From the NCBI RefSeq assembly GCF_001642475.1, contig NW_019173967.1, positions 186,001 through 250,000 on the forward strand: a DNA stretch of 64,000 bases, written 5' to 3'. Below are positions 21,722 to 35,348 of this stretch, in pieces (the stretch's first letter is position 1; each line of letters opens with the position of its first letter). This DNA is from Fonsecaea monophora. Lineage: Eukaryota > Ascomycota > Eurotiomycetes > Chaetothyriales > Herpotrichiellaceae. The position numbers and the translations under genes are program-made. Below the pieces are notes generated by a model that was given only the letters and a program-made list of their open reading frames with translations, ran no database searches and was not told where the DNA came from.

Positions 21722-23702
21722 CTAAGCTGGGATGCCCACCTCTTCCTTTCTCTTTATATCTGCGTTCGCGTCGACATCATCCAGCACCGATTCTCCTCTC
21801 TTCGCAGCCTTCACGCGCAATTTCTTGATCCTCCTCGTCTGGCGTTCCGTTTCCCGCGTAACCCACCAGGTAAACAAGGTGACCAGGATACAAGCGCCGA
21901 TGATGCCCATGGCTACGGCAAATGACACAGTGTAGTGTGGCGCATATTTGGACTGGAAGATCTGTGGTCCAATTGCTCCACCAATCTGGCCGTAGCTGTT
22001 GACAAAACCGATGGCGAACGCAGATCCCGTTGCACGAGAAGTGGTCTGAACACGCCACGGCCACATCATGGGGTACCAACTTTGAGCAATTGAGTTGGCC
22101 AACACAGTCGCTGCGTAGACGCCACCGTTGTTAGGAAACGTGTACAGGACGCTGTAACATGCTAATATGGACACGAGGAAGCCGAGTGGGATTGTGGGGC
22201 GAGGCAACCAAGCGCTGTCTGCGAAGTATCCGGAAACGGCGATGATCGTTATGGAGAGGAAGGACGTGGGTATATTCAGGAGTTGGCTTTTCGCAATTGA
22301 CCTGTTGAGAAAAGAGAATGAGTATCGTAGGTGAGTGTTTTCCGGGCGTTTTAGCAAGCTTGCTGGTACTTACGTGAATCCCAAGTTCGCAATGACCGTC
22401 GGCTGATAGAACCCCAGACCTGTCGTGCCAACAGTCATCGTTGCCCAGACGAGGGTAAACAGCCACATCCTCTTGTCCTTCAAAGCTGTGACGATTTCAC
22501 GGAAGCTGAAATTCAATTCTTCCGCTCGCGGGGCATTGGCGGGCAAGCGGGCTTGGATGAAGGCCTTTTCCTTCTCGCTCAGCCATTTGGCCTGCTTCGG
22601 GACTGTACAACTGATCAGCCTGCGATTTTCTCCTGAGAATCACTTTGTACTCACAGTCTGGCAAGACGAAAAATAGCAAGATACCAAACGCAATTGTAAT
22701 GACCCCTTCGACGAGGAACAGCCTAGCAGTAATCTCCATGAGTCGACCTTTCCCTTTCCATTGAGGAGGAAGCAGTTCTGAAGCTTACCATTGCCACCCA
22801 GAAAGGCCATGGCTCCCTGAGATGGTATCGAAGCCGAATGCCAACACGCCACTGAGGACATTGGAGAAGTTTCCCAGAGCATAAAAGTAGAGGAGACGGA
22901 TCGACATCTCGTCGGGGCGGTACCAGTACACCATTTGCAGTAGCACGCCGGGAAACATGCCTGCTTCGCACATGCCGAGGAACCAACGGGCTGTATAGAG
23001 TCCAGCCTTGTTCTTGACTGCAGCATGGCATGCGATTGCAAGACCCCAGGAGATCTGCGACATCATCAACATACTGCGAGAAACTCTGAGAGAGGACTAT
23101 TCCTTACCAAGATGCGGGACTGCCATCGAGAAGGAAGCATCTTCTTGATGAATAGGTTGCTCGGAGCCTCAAAGATGATGTAAGGTATCTATGTTGCAAT
23201 GAGTACTTATGTAGACCAAGTGTAAGGGGATGTAGCAGGCCAACCCACAAAGTAAATGGTCGAGACAAAGTTGTACTCATCCGCGGTCATATGCAGTTGG
23301 GTCATAATGTTGTCTGGGGTTCCCTTATTCATGATTCGAGCGTTGGCCGCCTGTGAAATTTGGGTCAGTGCCTGATATTGACAGTCCAGTCAGTGGGCAG
23401 TGGAAGTAGCTGGTTCATACATTCTGATAGTCCATGTTCTTGAGTAAGAACATGATACTGCACAATGGCATGAGATGCCAATCCACCCTCCGCATCAGCT
23501 TCTTCTCCTCGGCCGCAGTCAGTAGAGTGCGAGCCTTCATCCGCGCAGCATCGAAACCGACGATCTCATTCTCAAGGGAAGAGTCCTCTGCAATCTCTTC
23601 ACCACGACGGGCGACATGAATCCCATTGTCCTCTTTGGTCTCTGAGACAACAGGAATGCTTGAGTTTCCCTTGTCATCCGAGACAAAAAGCTTGTCTGCC
23701 AT
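21722..23702 (-). CDS. MFS transporter, DAL5-type (nicotinate/allantoate carrier group)
   Basis: Seven exons: 23702-23421, 23350-23249, 23188-23108, 23054-22789, 22722-22655, 22602-22374 and 22301-21722 (introns of 52-72 nt), encoding 535 aa. The cytosolic N-terminus (~75 aa) leads into MRRVDWHLMPLCSIMFLLKN, the typical first-helix start of this family. IPYIIFEAPSNLFIKKMLPS and ARWFLGMCEAGMFPGVLLQM give the helix 2 and 4/5 signatures. The C-terminal tail is charged (RQTRRIKKLRVKAAKRG). It is clearly a different subgroup from the carrier at 6469-8265: helix 1 has KNMDYQNAANAR in place of the DRANIGNAKL loop. The substrate is unknown; plasma-membrane proton symport of a small anion is expected. 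The third acceptor was chosen at GTCGCAG|ATC because it restores RILISWGLA. Confidence 0.92.
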
Positions 23703-25017
23703 TGTATCCCAAGAACCTTGGAGAAGCTTAGATGCTGGTACGAATGCTTCAGTCCCAAGCCCAAGGTACATCTGGCCAGGCCACGCTCTTTGTACTCGAG
23801 CGAAACATCGGAACGCTCCCCATTGCTTACCATTTCTCTGGGATCAAAAGGGACTTCTCCGACTAGATGCGGAGTTGTGTTGTGGTTCTAGACACCTCAT
23901 TGGGTTGTTGTTGCATATCAAAAATGATGCCATCGGTATAGCAAGATGATGCCATCGACAACCGGCATAAACTCATATCCCACCAAGAAGGATCAATCTT
24001 TTCGAACAGCGCCGTTCATAATAGCAATTATCCTCCCTTTTCTTCCCATTGACCATTATCTCGGATCGGAGTTAGGGTCGTCTAATGCGTGGCGCCATCA
24101 AGATTCCTGCAAAAGAGGGGAGTGAAATCAAAGGAACCGAGACCATTTGGCCACTTCCCCTGATGTCTAGACTCAGCCATCAAACTGTGAGATTTCGTAG
24201 GTATAATAGTCCAGCACACAAGAGAGATACCTCGATGCCTGGCCGTCTCTTGCTGCCCAGCCATGGGTCATTCTGGCCTCGAGGAGTGTCCTTACTCCCG
24301 GTCGCTGACGGGACAAGTGGATGATCTTGATGGCTTAGCGTTGGCTAGTGAAGACGAGGATCTTGCCGTCGAGCGTGTAGTCCATGAGTTAGAAAAGTTA
24401 ATGGCAAAAGTCCCCTTGGTTGATGCATGCCGATGGACCGAGACGTCGTGCTCCATGCTCTCTTGGGCCGGTGTGAGGAGGATGAATTCCACACTTTGTC
24501 CAACGGCCACTTGGCGGTGCCGAGGAAGTGGAAGCCTGAATTTTCGCCTGCGTCCATCACGACACAGCAGAGTATTTCAATAGGATGTGGTTGGTGACTG
24601 AAATGCGAGTGAAGGCCCGCTCAAGATAGGGGACTTGATTTCTCTCTCTCCAGTCGTCAAATTATGTTGTGTGATACACAATTCTAGTGCTGAATCGCTT
24701 CAGACTTCGTTCCACCGCGTCGTTTTCTACTTATCCATGACTTCAACCAACCCTCTTCCCTCCAACACCACGCTAGAGTCAAACTATCCTGCTCGTTGAC
24801 CAGCAATCCAATATCTCGAGTGACTTCTCAAATACAAAAAGGCTCAGACAACTCAATAAACAAGAGGCACGCTTGCTAGCTTGACGCTGCCAATCGCTAA
24901 ACTGCTGGAAATCAATATAGTGGCAATAAACCCTGCATAAGCTGAGTGGCGGCTCCTCCGGATCAAATCCCCCCTCCAGCCATTATTCTCTTGATATCCA
25001 ATATTTATGTCCATGGA
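23703..25017. other. Intergenic: MFS promoter and Ras-GEF 3' flank
   Basis: About 1.3 kb with only short chance frames, including minus-strand frames at 24292-24560 that lack any domain. No RNA gene or repeat is recognised. Confidence 0.5.
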
Positions 25018-28000
25018 TTAGTTTTCCAATGTCTTGCTTGCGCTGCGTATCCGCTCATCGCCGAGAGCGGCCAGCCAGAGACACCGCTCAACGATTCCCT
25101 GGACTGGTTCAAAGTTGTACCTGGAACTGGCATCAATTAGCCGTAGAAGACCTTTGACAATGATAGCCGTGCTCCTATAACGTTCAAAGTTGACAAGCGA
25201 CTCGTTCCCGCGAGTACTTGCAACATGAGAGGGCTTTTGTGCATTATATGTCAAGTCACGAATATACAATCCTGGGTACACGTTAGCATCTGCGTCATGG
25301 GTCGTGATGAAGAAATGACCAACCTAGAAATGGGATGCAGCCGCCGCTGAGATCGGATGATTCCATTTCCACCCTCAGATCGTGGAAATTACGCAACGGT
25401 TGCGCGAGTGCTTCCATATGTTTCAACAACGACTTGTCCGAGCTTGACACCAACTCCCAAGTCCTTGCGAGTCGCGTACAGTCGGTCGAGGTCAGCGCAA
25501 GCGTGAGTTGCAGCATTGTGGCGTAGTTGTGTAGTCGGCGAGCATGTGCTGCGACATGGATGTATTTGGTGATGACTCGTGCTCTTTCATGAATGTCCTG
25601 TGTCAGAACAATTTCGGACAAGGTCCATTTGACAACTAGGTTAAACCGCGTGCTGACTAGGTCAATGCCTCGCACGTTTCCGTTGCACACACACTCGACC
25701 CAATCTAGAACGTCATCTGTCTTGCTGCTCCACCGCATCTCGACCAGGTCGGACCATTCGACTTCGGACAGTGCAGACTTTTCTATCAGTGTCATTTGTT
25801 GCGCAAGAACTTGCGAGTCGCAAGCGAGGATGAAAGGCATATGCGCCGGACCTGCCGGGAGACGTGCCAATGGCTCTGTGAATGATAGGTTTCTTTGCTC
25901 GGTGGTCGGCTGATCTTTATTCTGGCGCTGAGTCGTTTGCGCTGTCTTGCTCTGTGGCATGGGATCCGAGGCTCGTTCTAGTGGAGTTGGGATGCGCAAG
26001 TTCACCACCGAGGCATAGGTCAACGGGTGTGCTGGTATCTCCAGCCCAGATATAGCTGTTCCAGGGGCGGCAAGCATGGGCGAGATAGAACGACCTGCGA
26101 CTTCGGAATAATTGATGATGTCCACAGATATCTCTGAAGACAGGTCTGAGAGGTTCTCGTCTTCATCTAGAAGGAAAGATCGTGCACTGTCGTTGGCAGT
26201 CTCTGGTCGTGGAATACTTGTCCTGTGCTTGAGTCCGCTCGGTGGAGGCCCCTTGGGTAGATGGAATAGTTGAGGAGGATCTTGTGGAAAATACCCCGGT
26301 GCAACCATAGGCAAATCTGTGTTTGGTTTCATGGGCAGAGCCTCAGCGGTGCTCTCATGACCTGCTTCCCGTTTCAATAATGGCAGAGATCCATAAGACT
26401 CGTCAGAATCGGCCACGCTTTCCGTTGGAAGGCCGAAGATGGAAGATCGGCGAGAGGATGTCGGCTTCAGTTCCACCACCAGAGGCTCTGGAGTAAGGGG
26501 TTCGTCCCCAGACTGCTCCGAGGCGACTTCATCCACTGTCGTGCGAATGGCGCTGGTGAGAGCAGGAGCTGGCACAGGATGATCGGTGGTCGGTACGGAA
26601 CTGCTAGCTCCTGGCTGGACAATCCGACTCAGCTCTGGTAGGGATCGTCTCCTTGCAGCAGTGTCCAGCGGATTCTGTTCCATTGGTGGTGATCTCTTCT
26701 CGTACCGGCCCTCAAGCTTCATCAGGGTTGCTTCGAGTCCGCCATCCTCGTCATCGGGAATGGCAGAAAAGCCAGCGATAGCGGCCTCAAAGGAAGGCCG
26801 AAGGTGCTGGGACGAGTGAGTATTGATCAGAGATATGGGTTTTTTGGGCGGCGGGACTTCTACCGAAGCGATACGCTGAACAGTATCCGTTTTCATGATA
26901 AGTAATGATCCATGAGTTGATTCAGAGATGACGCTCGCAGTATCCAGTGAAGCATGGTGAAATGTATGATCCAATTCCTGCACGTTTTCCACTCGACGCA
27001 GGTCTCCTCCTGGCCTCCGTCTGAGGGTTTGCGGCGGGAGTCGTGTCTCGGGATTCGAGTTTGGCGCATCAATGTTTCCGTTCTGCATGGATTCTGGGAC
27101 AGAGGCTTCTTCAGATTCAATGACAAGATCTGCATCCGCGAAAGTATCGACTGGCTTGATCTCCTCCCGAACAGTTCTGGAGCTGGCCGTCGTAGGAGAA
27201 TTTGCTCTATCAACCGCAACCGGGGACTCAGCCTGGACATCGAACACAGCATCGGATTCGATGAGCTCTCTTGTGACCAGTTCTGAACTGCTCCTGTGTT
27301 CTTGTGCTGGTGGCAGACCTATATCATGTGGAAGGACGTTTGAACTCCTTTGTGTTGCAACGCCATCAAGACTGGCTCTTCGATCATCCAGTAGTGTAGC
27401 ACCAGGCACACTGAGTAGAGGTAAAGGAGCAGTCTCCCCGTAATCAAAGTCGATGTCTGGGACTGGAAGCGCGCCAGACATCGAAGGGAACTCTGGACGC
27501 GTATCGTCAACTATTAAAATTGAGCCACTTTGACGAGTGGCATGACTTGGCATTCGCTGTGGCTCCTGTTCATCCTCAGCTGAAGCGGCTGGCTGAAGAG
27601 GACGGTTAATGGCAAAGAATGGGGCGTAACTGATTCGATGTTTCGAAGGAAATTTTGTCTCGTAGTTCTGACATGCCGCGGCCGAGAGAAGATCGATACG
27701 CATTTCGCCCTTTCTAGGAACAACCGTTCCAAGCTTGTTTCGTAGCTCGTCATGAGATTTAGAAACATTGAGAGGCAAATGTGCGGTTTGACCACGTACC
27801 GGACCATCTTGGGCAGACTGAGCAACTGTGATCAGGGTCATATCGATATGACCATGTTTACTCCCGAGAACCTTTCGTAACGAACCAAAGATATTCCTTG
27901 CCACAGGTTGAGCCGCAGAGTGTGTACCATGCTCCTTTCTAGGTCCTCTGGGGCCCCCATTTCTTGCCTGTCGAGAGATTGCGTGGACTGTGAAGACACA

Positions 28001-30132
28001 ATCTGAACGAAAGGAGTGCTTGGGCTGTAAAGAAGTCCTCGAATAATGCTTCCATCTTCCACGACCTGCACAGGAGGTTCAGCTTGCATTTTGCGAGGGG
28101 TTGGCTCTCTGTTGCTATCAATTGAGCTTGCTCCTCTCTTGTGGCCAATGACCTTTTGAGCCGGTAGGGGTTGGGTGACTACGTGCAAGTTCGCGGGTGC
28201 GTTCTTTCGTCTTAATTGAACAGAGACCGGATGAGGAGCTTTCGAATGACTTTCACTGCCACTACCGCTAGGGCGTAGAAGGTGCTTGGGGACGAAACAA
28301 GAGGTTGCTTGCACGCTGCCATCGCTCAGTAGACCAGAATTTCCCGATGTTTGGCGATCATGGCTTGGCCTAACGGCAGTATCTGCTTCGAACCAACTTT
28401 GTTGCGCCTTTCGTGAGACTGCGGTCTGGGGGGTTGCATGCTGTGCCTGAGCAGGATGAGCGACGGTCCCTTGCCGTGGGGTACGGTCAGTCTCATCCAC
28501 TCCCCCGGGTTGAATGTCTTCTTCCTGTTCACCGTCCAGATCGAAATTCTCGGCACCCCAGCATAACGAGCATCGCCCATTCCAGCAACGCTTCAAGTCG
28601 CGCAGGAGTTTGAGGTCGCTGAACCCATTCGCTGGATTTGCCCTGACGTCGTTGTACAGTCTGTTGACCTCGTTACAAAAACGTACCCGAAGGCGGTGAT
28701 CAACAAAAAAGTCATCCATAAAATAATTCAGGATCCAATGACGAAGGGCGGCAAACGTGCGTACGCGGATGATCCTGCCGTCGTCTTCTAAGCGACCTAT
28801 GGCCCACCTTAACCTCGCAAGGAGAAGATCAAGCACTTGATAAGTCGACATATAAGACCGAAATGTCAGGAAAAAATCAGAGACCAGCTCATAGTCCATG
28901 AAAGAGTCCGACGATATTTGGGCGATAATCCGAGCAGGTGTGGCCGCAGTGATTTCCCTCACGTTCTGGCAATAACGGACAACCGAGGGATCATCATACA
29001 TTTCGGTCAATCGGTCAAAAACTTGTGGTTGGATGATGCTGGACACACTGGACGTCGAGGTAGATGATACCTTGGCAAGTAATGGCATGGGAGGTGTAGC
29101 GGGCGCCGGCTCCTCTCCGCCGCTCATCTCTGTTGCTTCCAGTTTTGCGAAGGCTTTGATGCTAGCAGGCGGCGGCGCTGCAAAGAATCCCTCTGCCTGC
29201 ATAATAGCTTGAGTAGGCGTGACGTCCGAGGGAGTGATAGATCCCCTGGTGAATGAGGACCCCCTCAGCATTGGAGTTCCATTGGAACTGAGGCGGAATG
29301 TACCGATACGATAATGTGGAATAGGAACTTCTAGGGTGGGATGAAATTCTAAAGCCATTTCTTCAGTGGATTCTTGTGATGTCTTTGGTCTTGCGGTCTC
29401 GGGGCGATTGATAACGATCCTCAGTGTCCGCGACTGTGGAGCCAGCAATGATTGGCGATGTTCTTCAATAGTAGAGAAGGACTGTGACCGACCGTGACTC
29501 GAGAAGACCCTGGGCCTCGGTGAACGTCTAACAGACCGTTTTGAAGAGGTTGTCTGCTGCGAATGAGAAGAGGTTACTGATCGGGTGGTTGAGACCTTTT
29601 CATTCACCAGGGGTCTTCCTTCGCCATTGCTCAGAATAGCTGGTGCTGTTGAAGGTGAATGCACTGGTGAGGCAACAGAGTGTGGAGATGCATTGCTTGT
29701 TTGATGCGTTGACGGCGTCAGGTAGAGGATCCCACCAGTTCCTACATTGCCAACAGTGAAGTTGCGACCATGGACATTGTCTGGGACCGTCTCCAGCGAC
29801 TGCTTGGGCTTTTTAGATGATTTCGTTGAGCGCTGTCTCAAGACCTCTGTACTATCCTTGACGCGCCTGAGCGATACCGGTGCCTTCCTGTCTGAAATAC
29901 TGGGAGCAGAATTGTTTCTATTGTGGGTGCGGGAGACGTCGGTGTCGGGCGTTTTGGTACTTTTTCTCGGACTCGACCCATACTGCGAAGCAGAAGGGAC
30001 GGTGGTAGTCCTGGTAGTGCCAGTAATGTGACTAGCAACCGCTGGGTCGAGGGAGATCAAGGAAACGCGGCTGCTGAGGGAGGATTCGGAGGCAACCATG
30101 GCGGCGGCCATTGCATCAGCGAGGAAGGCCAA
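25018..30132 (-). CDS. LTE1: Lte1-type Ras-family guanine nucleotide exchange factor
   Basis: About 1,668 aa in three exons as modelled: 30132-27928, 27871-25324 and 25271-25018. An N-terminal RasGEF_N domain (about 365-500, FDRLTEMYDDPSVVRYCQNV onward) and a C-terminal catalytic RasGEF domain (about 1420-1668, MPFILACDSQVLAQQMTLIE to the end) flank a very long Ser/Thr/Pro-rich, presumably disordered linker. That split layout is the hallmark of Lte1, the mitotic-exit regulator at the bud cortex in yeast; in moulds the role is less clear. The intron at 27872-27927 (56 nt, GTACAC...AAAG) is inferred because the two long frames differ; a frameshift is the alternative. The last intron (52 nt) joins FLG to LYIRDLTYN, a conserved RasGEF stretch. 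Confidence 0.85.
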
Positions 30133-32955
30133 ATGGAATATCGAGGTTCATGGTCATGCGCAAGCCACCCCAAGCACAAGTTTGTGAGTGCCAGCAACCA
30201 GCAACGAATTCATGGCATCGACAGCGACTGCCGGAAGGACAATTTTGCTAAGTATTGTGTGATGGTATTTTCACGCACAGTTGGTCCGCTCGGCAAATCA
30301 GTGGCCTCGAGGTTGGGAATTAGGACTCATTTGCGACGCGACACAGGCTCGATTGTATAGGAAGTGGATATGGTTCCGCCGCACCTTTGGCCGAAATTCA
30401 GAAGGTACTGGGGCATAAGACGCAAGAGAAGGGACGGAACGACGATTCGCGAGAAGGGAATGACAATTTGCAAAGGTCAGTCAAGAGAGTGGGAAGGGAA
30501 GTCGAGGGAGCGGACGTTGGTAGTGGTACTGGCTGAGTAGTGTTTAGTGGAGGAGGGCGCAGGTGTGGAAAGAGAGGCATGAAAAACAGCGAAAGAGGGA
30601 AAAGCACAGGAAGGCGGCGGCTTTGGTTGGTCGCCGGTGGTCACCTGCGGGTGCCTTCCAGGCCACAAAGTCACAGTTGTCCAGCCCGTTCTGAAGCCCG
30701 GGGGGGAGTTGAAGGCGCTGAAGGTTCAGCTGCCACGCGAGAACGGAGGAGCCAGCTAGTTGAGGTCTGTGCGGTTGCTAGCTAATCAGGCTCATTACGG
30801 GTGAAGGCGGGCCAATCTCAGCTGCATCCGAAGGGCCTTGATAGGCGCGGATACGTCAAGGGCCATCCCCTCGGTCGGGACCTGCAGCTAAAAGGCGCAG
30901 AATGAACTCTGTAAAGGACTCGAGGGCTCTCGCTTACCGAGTCTCAGAAGAAATTACCATGGTGCTATGGTGGCCATGGCGGACAGGTGAGAAAAAGGAT
31001 GACGACCATGCTAGAGGGCGGGTGGAGTGCCCATCACCCTCAAACGAAATATGATCAGCGAAATGAACTTGTCGATCAACACACTTTTCTCAACCCCAAC
31101 CTCGCTCGTTACCAGGCACCCAGTGTAGGTACTTTCTGGTGCTATATCTTGTGTACTGTAGACTTCAGTAGTCACCAAACATCCCAAAACAAGTATCCTA
31201 GAGGCGATGCTGTGGCTCATCAATATGTACGAGAACTGAGCACATGGTTACCAAGTGTCTCGTACATAGCCTCGCTAGGCGGCCTCAGCGTCTTCCCACC
31301 TCGTACTGCGGGAAAATACAGTGGTACCTAGCTCGCTAGATATCATACTACTCGGCACAAGGTATTCGGAACTCTTGCTCTTACTGCCTAGGTAGGTACT
31401 AGGTGACTATCTAGCGTTTCTCGCACGGGACAAGTCACTACTGTGTCACAGCCTGCACTGCTTCATTATTTACCATCAACTCTTTTCCTCCCCACGCCGT
31501 CGCCTACGCTCGACCACCCGTTTTCCATCATTATCTGGTTTGTTATTCAGTACACCAATCAAAGGACTCCGAATGAAAGACTCAGTCTACCGTTGACACC
31601 CACCGCTGACCTGGTCTTCCGAACGCCGTGGTTTCACCTATTACCAAGCTCTTCCATTGGCCCGACCTCCAGAATAATACCTATTCTGTCCGTGCAGAAT
31701 GATGGCGATCTCGTTTACACATGAAAGAATATGTAAAGATGACACTTCATCTCCAAAAGGACAAACGGTATGATTAGGATATCTTACACGCTTGGATTTT
31801 CAGTTGGAACACACCCACCTGGCTTCACGACAAAGATGAAATGGTTGTATAACATGTCCTCGGTACGAGGTACAGTGCCTTTTTGCCCGTGAGGAGCGGC
31901 TCGCGTGCTTGGGAAGGCATTAGACTTCCATCCAGGGCAGCTGAAGAGGTTTGACTATAAGCTTTTGTTGCCAAGTTGATTGTGGTGAAGGAGAATTGTG
32001 CGATGCTAGAAAACAAGTACCTAGCATTGGCAGCAATCCTGAAGCCCTTTGATAGCCCTTTCATCACCATCACACTCCTCCATTATCATTACCTAGTTTC
32101 CTTCTGGCATAATGGCGCACATCGTCCTTCCAATTGCCTTCACGATACTTAGTTGTATCCATCCAGGCGTATGCTCGAACCAGCCTTGAACTGCATGCAA
32201 GGCTCGAGGGAATTTTTCTGTTGTCCCGGAACAGAGTTTTTCCAGTTCCCGACATTGCTCCGAACTCTCGGAAAAACTTTGGCTTGGCTGACGCAGCCAC
32301 GCGTCGCCGCCACCACGCAGCCGGCACTATCGAAGAAGTTTTCTCCTTCAACAACCTCTATTCTCGCATTGCATACCACCACAACCGATATATGGAGAGC
32401 CCGTGTCTGCTGCAAAACACCGTGTGTATTTTTGCCCCCTTTCTAAATTAGCCTCGCCCAGCTCCTATCGTCTCCTCGGTATGTCCACACGGAGTGCCGT
32501 AATCTCGTTGTAACCTCACGCCCTTCAGTAAACGATCACCAGCTCCACTCTACCGATCATCCTCCTGTAAAATCCGAGCACTCAGTGGTCAATGGAGGAC
32601 ACAATTGATCGTATACAGTGTGTCATTGGTACCGTCAACCATTTTGCCAGTGGAAAGTGGGACCGTGACATCTGGATTTGCATCTCAGCCAAGTGATAAG
32701 GTAGCCTTGCCCCAATGCTTTCAATATGCGACATTTTGTCATCCACAAAATTTTCACTTTTCTCCGCTTCGGTTATGTTCTGTAAATGTTTTCCATTCGT
32801 TGCTTGCTATCAAATGCCATCGCATATTGCCGACGATCGACGCGTGCTGCCGACCCGTTGGTCTATATCTTAATATGAATCCCCCCTCAGCTCTATCAAC
32901 TCTTCCCCGTCAGGAGATTACCCCCTTGTCATCACTCCCACAATAACAAGCTGCA
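30133..32955. other. 2.8-kb divergent intergenic region (Ras-GEF / amino-acid permease)
   Basis: This is the longest gene-free stretch between two well-defined starts, so both promoters lie here. Frames are short and without domains. Candidate GATA-factor sites occur in the half near the permease (listed separately). A cluster of CCTAGGTA-like motifs lies at 31324-31404. No RNA gene was recognised, but a long leader or non-coding RNA cannot be excluded. Confidence 0.5.
31532..32700. promoter_or_regulatory. Candidate AreA-type GATA sites upstream of permease
   Basis: TTATCT at 31532-31537, TTATCA at 32083-32088 and TGATAAG at 32694-32700 fit the HGATAR consensus of nitrogen GATA factors on one strand or the other. 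Amino-acid permease genes are common AreA targets. The motif is short, so this is only suggestive. Confidence 0.3.
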
Positions 32956-34879
32956 ATGGAGAAGGACGTTGAAGCAATGTCGGCAAGCCCCAGTGGCAGC
33001 TCCGACTTCTCCCAAGGAAAGGTCGAATTTCCTCGAGCTTCAACCGCGTTCGGTCGGTTCGTGGATGGGTTTAAACGCAATCCCCATGCCCGGGTCACGA
33101 CACAAGCCATTGATGCGAATGGCAGGGTGCTCGCAGACCAGCCTCCCGCCGAGCCTGCTTTGGCAATGAAGTTGAAGGGACGCCATCTCCAGATGATCGC
33201 GATTGGGGGCTCGATCGGGACTGGCCTTTTTGTAGGCTCTGGTTCCGCACTGGCCAACGGAGGTCCTGCATCATTGATCATTGCGTATGGTCTGATAGGA
33301 ATCACGTTGTACTGCACGACCCATGCTCTGGGTGAACTTGCAGTGCAGTATCCGGTTGCTGGAGCATTCTCTGTTTACGCCAGCCGATTCGTGGACGAGG
33401 CCTGGGGCTTTGCAATGGGCTGGAAGTGAGTATCGCAGTGCTGACACTTGTCCTGCTGAATCTGACTCTTTCTCCAGCTATGCGCTCCAGTGGCTTGTGA
33501 CACTTCCGCTTGAAATTGTCGCCGCGTCTCTGACACTTGAATTTTGGCCTGGCACTCGGGACGTCAATGGGGCGGCTTGGGTGACCATATTCTTGGTAGC
33601 CATTATTCTCATCAACTTCTTCGGTGTTAGAGGCTATGGCGAAGCTGAATTCATTTTCTCGATCATCAAAGTCATCGCCGTCATCGGCTTTGTCATACTC
33701 GGTATCATTATCAATACTGGTGGTGTCCCGGGCGATTCTCGAGGCTATATCGGCACCCACTACTGGTATGATCCAGGCGCTTTTGTAAGCCGAGCACCGT
33801 TTTCCATACCTTGCCTGGATACTGATTTATCCTTAGAACCACGGATTCAAGGGCTTGTGCTCTGTGTTTGTCACTGCCGCATTCTCTTTCAGCGGAACCG
33901 AGTTGGTAGGCCTAGCTGCTGCAGAGACCGAGAACCCTCGCATCGCATTACCCACGGCCGTGAAGCAAGTCTTCTGGCGAATCGCCCTGTTTTACATGGT
34001 GTCTCTTACCATTGTGGGCGTCCTCGTCCCCTACAATGACCCACAACTTCTGAACGGCAGCTCCTCATCCGACGCCAACGCCTCTCCGTTTGTCATTGCC
34101 GTCCGCAACGCCGGGATCGATGCGGTGCCTTCCATTATGAATGTGGTCATCCTCATTGCAGTCCTGTCTGTGGGAAACTCCTCCGTTTACGGCTCCAGCC
34201 GTACTCTAGCCGCACTCGCAGATATGGGACAGGCCCCCAAGATCCTGGGCTATGTTGACCGTGAAGGCCGTCCGTTGGTTGCTATTATTGTCTCCTCCCT
34301 CATCGGGTTCCTGTGCTACATTGTCGCGGCTGGTCCGGACACCACAACCCAGGCTTTCAATTGGATGATCGCTATCAGCGGCCTGGCTTCAATCTTCACC
34401 TGGTAAGCAGTGCTGAACTCCCGAAAACCCCGCGCTCTGACTGACCTGTCTATCTAAGGGGCACCATCTGCCTATGCCACATCCGCTTCCGCAGTGCTTG
34501 GCGTCTTGCTGGCCGTAGTTTGGACGAACTCGCCTTCAAATCCCAGGCTACTGTGTATGGCTCATGGATAGGACTGGTCATGAACATCCTGATTCTCGTG
34601 GCGCAGTTCTGGACAGGCTTTGCACCCGTTGGCTATGCTGACATGTCTGCCTCCGAGTTGGTGGAGTATTTCTTTGAAGTCTACCTCGCAGCACCTATCG
34701 TCCTCGCGATGTTTATTGGCTATAAGTTGATAAAGAGGACCAAGATCCGAAAGATCGGCGAGATTGACATTACAAGCGGGAGGAGAGAAGTCCACAACCT
34801 CAAGGAGATACTGGAAGAGGAGCGCAGAATTCAAACCACGTGGCCATGGTGGAAGAAGATCTGGAAGACTGTCTGCTAG
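32956..34879 (+). CDS. Amino-acid permease (AAT/YAT family, APC superfamily)
   Basis: Four exons: 32956-33425, 33478-33784, 33837-34402 and 34459-34879 (introns of 52, 52 and 56 nt), giving 587 aa with 12 predicted helices. Helix 1 has the conserved RHLQMIAIGGSIGTGLFVGS, and GELAVQYPVAGAFSVYASRF follows. ETENPRIALPTAVKQVFWRI and YGSSRTLAALADMGQAPKIL are also family-typical. It imports amino acids by proton symport at the plasma membrane; specificity cannot be told. The N-terminus (~70 aa) and the C-terminus are cytosolic and Lys/Glu-rich. It lies tail to tail with the CYP505 gene, with about 1 kb between stops. Confidence 0.95.
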
Positions 34880-35331
34880 ACAGGTCGAGCCTGACACGAC
34901 TTGTATATATACACGCAAAATTAATGTGAATGACTTACTTTGGACGAACTGTTCCTTTTACTTTCATAGTGGGAAACTATTATTCCCTAGCCTATACGTC
35001 GTATAGCTCGCTGATAAAGGCCCCTACTGAGTGCCAACCCCCGCCCTAAAATCATGTCCTGATGAACTGGGGCGAGGCTCTTAGCCAGAAGCATCAACTC
35101 GTACAGCGGTTGGGCATAGTAGAGGGTAACAGCTATCGCACAGTAATAACAAAATAGCATAGAGAGTCCTGATCAGATAGATTCCATAACTTAATTGATC
35201 ACTATCCTTAACTCATTGATTAAGTTGTTCGTTAGTTATTCAGATTGATAGATCCTGTTGAAGGATCAAGGAAAAAGGAATCTCAGACCTAGGGTTAGAG
35301 ATCCAGCTAATCAGTGGCTAGGAGTTGTCAT

Positions 35332-35348
35332 CCTGTACATTGTACAGG
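35332..35348. repeat. Perfect inverted repeat, 8-bp arms
   Basis: CCTGTACATTGTACAGG is palindromic with a one-base centre. It lies between two converging genes and could be a protein-binding dyad or chance. No flanking duplication was seen. Confidence 0.6.
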
